In this document: piece after piece, positions 63,175-64,000 of the stretch
Position numbering within the stretch: position 1 is the stretch's first letter
How the letters are laid out: the number at the start of each line of letters is the position of its first letter
Origin: Mycobacterium dioxanotrophicus
Lineage (GTDB): Bacteria > Actinomycetota > Actinomycetes > Mycobacteriales > Mycobacteriaceae
Reading direction: 5' to 3'
DNA: 64,000 bases
Assembly: GCF_002157835.1 (NCBI RefSeq)
Contig: NZ_CP020809.1
Coordinates: 5,766,001-5,830,000 of the forward strand
The notes under the pieces: model-generated
What the model was told of the DNA's origin: nothing
What the model saw: only the letters and a program-made list of their open reading frames with translations
Database searches by the model: none
Position numbers and translations under genes: made by a program

Positions 63175-64000
63175 TCAGCCGAGCCGGTACTCACGAATCC
63201 GTGCATACAGGGTTGACCGGCTGATCCCCAGCTGATTCGCCGCATGCACCTTGTTGTTGTGGCAGGCCTTGAGCGCCGACTCGATGGCTGCGCGTTCGAT
63301 CTCCTGCAGTTGGGTCAGGCCGTGGCGCTGTTTGGTGGCATGGAACTGGGCGGGCAGATCGTTGACCGTGATGTCACCGGCCGAGCGTCGGGCCACCACG
63401 TCACGCAACACCCGGGCCAGTTCCGAGACGTTGCCCGGCCAACTGTGTGCTGCGAGCGCCTCAAGCGCCGACAGGGTCAGCCGGACTTGACTCCCCGCCA
63501 ACTCGCCGACGATGCCGCGGGCCAACGAGTTGAACTCGGCGGCACGCTCCCGCAACGGCGGGACGCCCACCGACGACGTGCACAAGCTCTGCAGATAACC
63601 GGTGTCGGCGCCGGCGTCGTCACGCGCGGTTGCGGTCAGCACCACCTTTCGGGCCTCCGGCGACCGCAGGATCCGGGACAGCCAGGAGAGCGCCTGCTGG
63701 TTCAGCAGATCCACGTTGTCGACGACGAGCACGCCCGGTGCGGCAGCGACGGTGCGCTGCAGATCGGCCACCCATTCCTGGGCCCCGATGGTGATGACAT
63801 CGCCGGCATCGAGGAACCGGGCATCAGTGCCTTCTGCCAATTGCGTAGCCACCCAGGTCTTTCCGGCGCCCGGCTCGCCCGTGACAAACACGTGCCCGAC
63901 CGCCGAGCGCGCCTGGTCGATGGCAGCGTCGAGTTCAGAACCCGCCCGCTGCGGCCGCGTGCCGCGCGGAATCGGTTGCGGCGCTTCGCCGGAGCGCCGC
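63175..64000 (-). CDS. Fis-type activator with AAA domain (AcoR-like), 5' end outside the window
   Basis: Partial: the frame stays open to the window edge, about 275 residues visible. AAA-type core: GEPGAGKTWVATQLAE (Walker A), GVLVVDNVDLL (Walker B), PPLRERAAEFNSLA and HSWPGNVSELARVLRD as in sigma-54 activators, then a Fis helix-turn-helix ERAAIESALKACHNNKVHAANQLGISRSTLYARIREY (cited in part). The sigma-54 contact motif GAFTGA is absent, and mycobacteria lack sigma-54, so it should act with a sigma-70-type polymerase. It probably controls the amine-oxidase locus. Confidence 0.85.
   Translation of the reverse strand, partial: RRSGEAPQPIPRGTRPQRAGSELDAAIDQARSAVGHVFVTGEPGAGKTWVATQLAEGTDARFLDAGDVITIGAQEWVADLQRTVAAAPGVLVVDNVDLLNQQALSWLSRILRSPEARKVVLTATARDDAGADTGYLQSLCTSSVGVPPLRERAAEFNSLARGIVGELAGSQVRLTLSALEALAAHSWPGNVSELARVLRDVVARRSAGDITVNDLPAQFHATKQRHGLTQLQEIERAAIESALKACHNNKVHAANQLGISRSTLYARIREYRLG

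Overview
The window is chromosomal DNA of a high-GC actinomycete, almost certainly a fast-growing Mycobacterium (Mycolicibacterium). The evidence is gene content and order. The run truA-rplQ-rpoA-rpsD-rpsK-rpsM-rpmJ-infA lies next to cutinases on one side and an Rv3463-like F420 oxidoreductase plus rmlB-rmlC on the other. A second run, secY-adk-map-sigL-rslA, lies next to TIGR00027-type methyltransferases. Both match the order I know from M. tuberculosis. No rRNA, tRNA, CRISPR array, integrase or transposase was seen. Products are inferred from motifs read by eye; no database search was run.

Layout. 0.1-5 kb: small secreted protein, CGNR zinc-finger regulator divergent from an EamA exporter, four tandem secreted cutinases. 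5-6.2 kb: an AbiEi/Vsr-like gene bracketed by two related palindromes. 6.2-10.8 kb: truA and the distal ribosomal/rpoA operon. 11.1-16.5 kb: NfeD-flotillin pair, then a response-regulator/thioredoxin-reductase-like fusion with a cyclic-nucleotide-binding histidine kinase. 16.5-18.9 kb: a three-gene type VII secretion cassette that looks like chaperone-like partner, glycine-zipper toxin and membrane immunity protein. 19-22.4 kb: two F420-type oxidoreductases, rmlB, rmlC. 22.4-26.5 kb: amino-acid permease and P1 aminopeptidase, divergent from TetR and an EamA exporter.

26.5-31 kb: an aliphatic amidase locus (amiC-amiS-amiE-amiB) with a divergent MarR regulator. 31-34.8 kb: valine catabolism (mmsA, acyl-CoA dehydrogenase, mmsB). 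34.8-37.6 kb: HAD phosphatase and a GAF-type two-component pair. 37.6-43.9 kb: sigL-rslA followed by a ThDP enzyme, SRPBCC protein, KAS III-like protein, aminotransferase and MarR. This small biosynthetic cluster carries a near-ideal SigL promoter. 44-46.7 kb: map, adk, secY. 46.9-50.6 kb: four tandem methyltransferases. 50.7-57.2 kb: a catabolic locus under a GntR regulator (DUF3830, amidase, D-2-hydroxyacid dehydrogenase, two Asp/Glu-racemase-superfamily proteins, MFS transporter). 57.5-64 kb: primary amine catabolism (APH-like kinase, APC permease, copper amine oxidase, enoyl-CoA hydratase) with the start of a Fis-type activator running off the window edge.

Most operons are tightly packed with 4-nt ATGA/GTGA overlaps. 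Several genes have a -10 hexamer 5-7 nt before the start codon, which suggests leaderless mRNAs. The strongest leads are the SigL-driven biosynthetic cluster, the type VII toxin/immunity cassette, the redox-sensor fusion with its kinase, and the palindrome-bracketed endonuclease-like gene.
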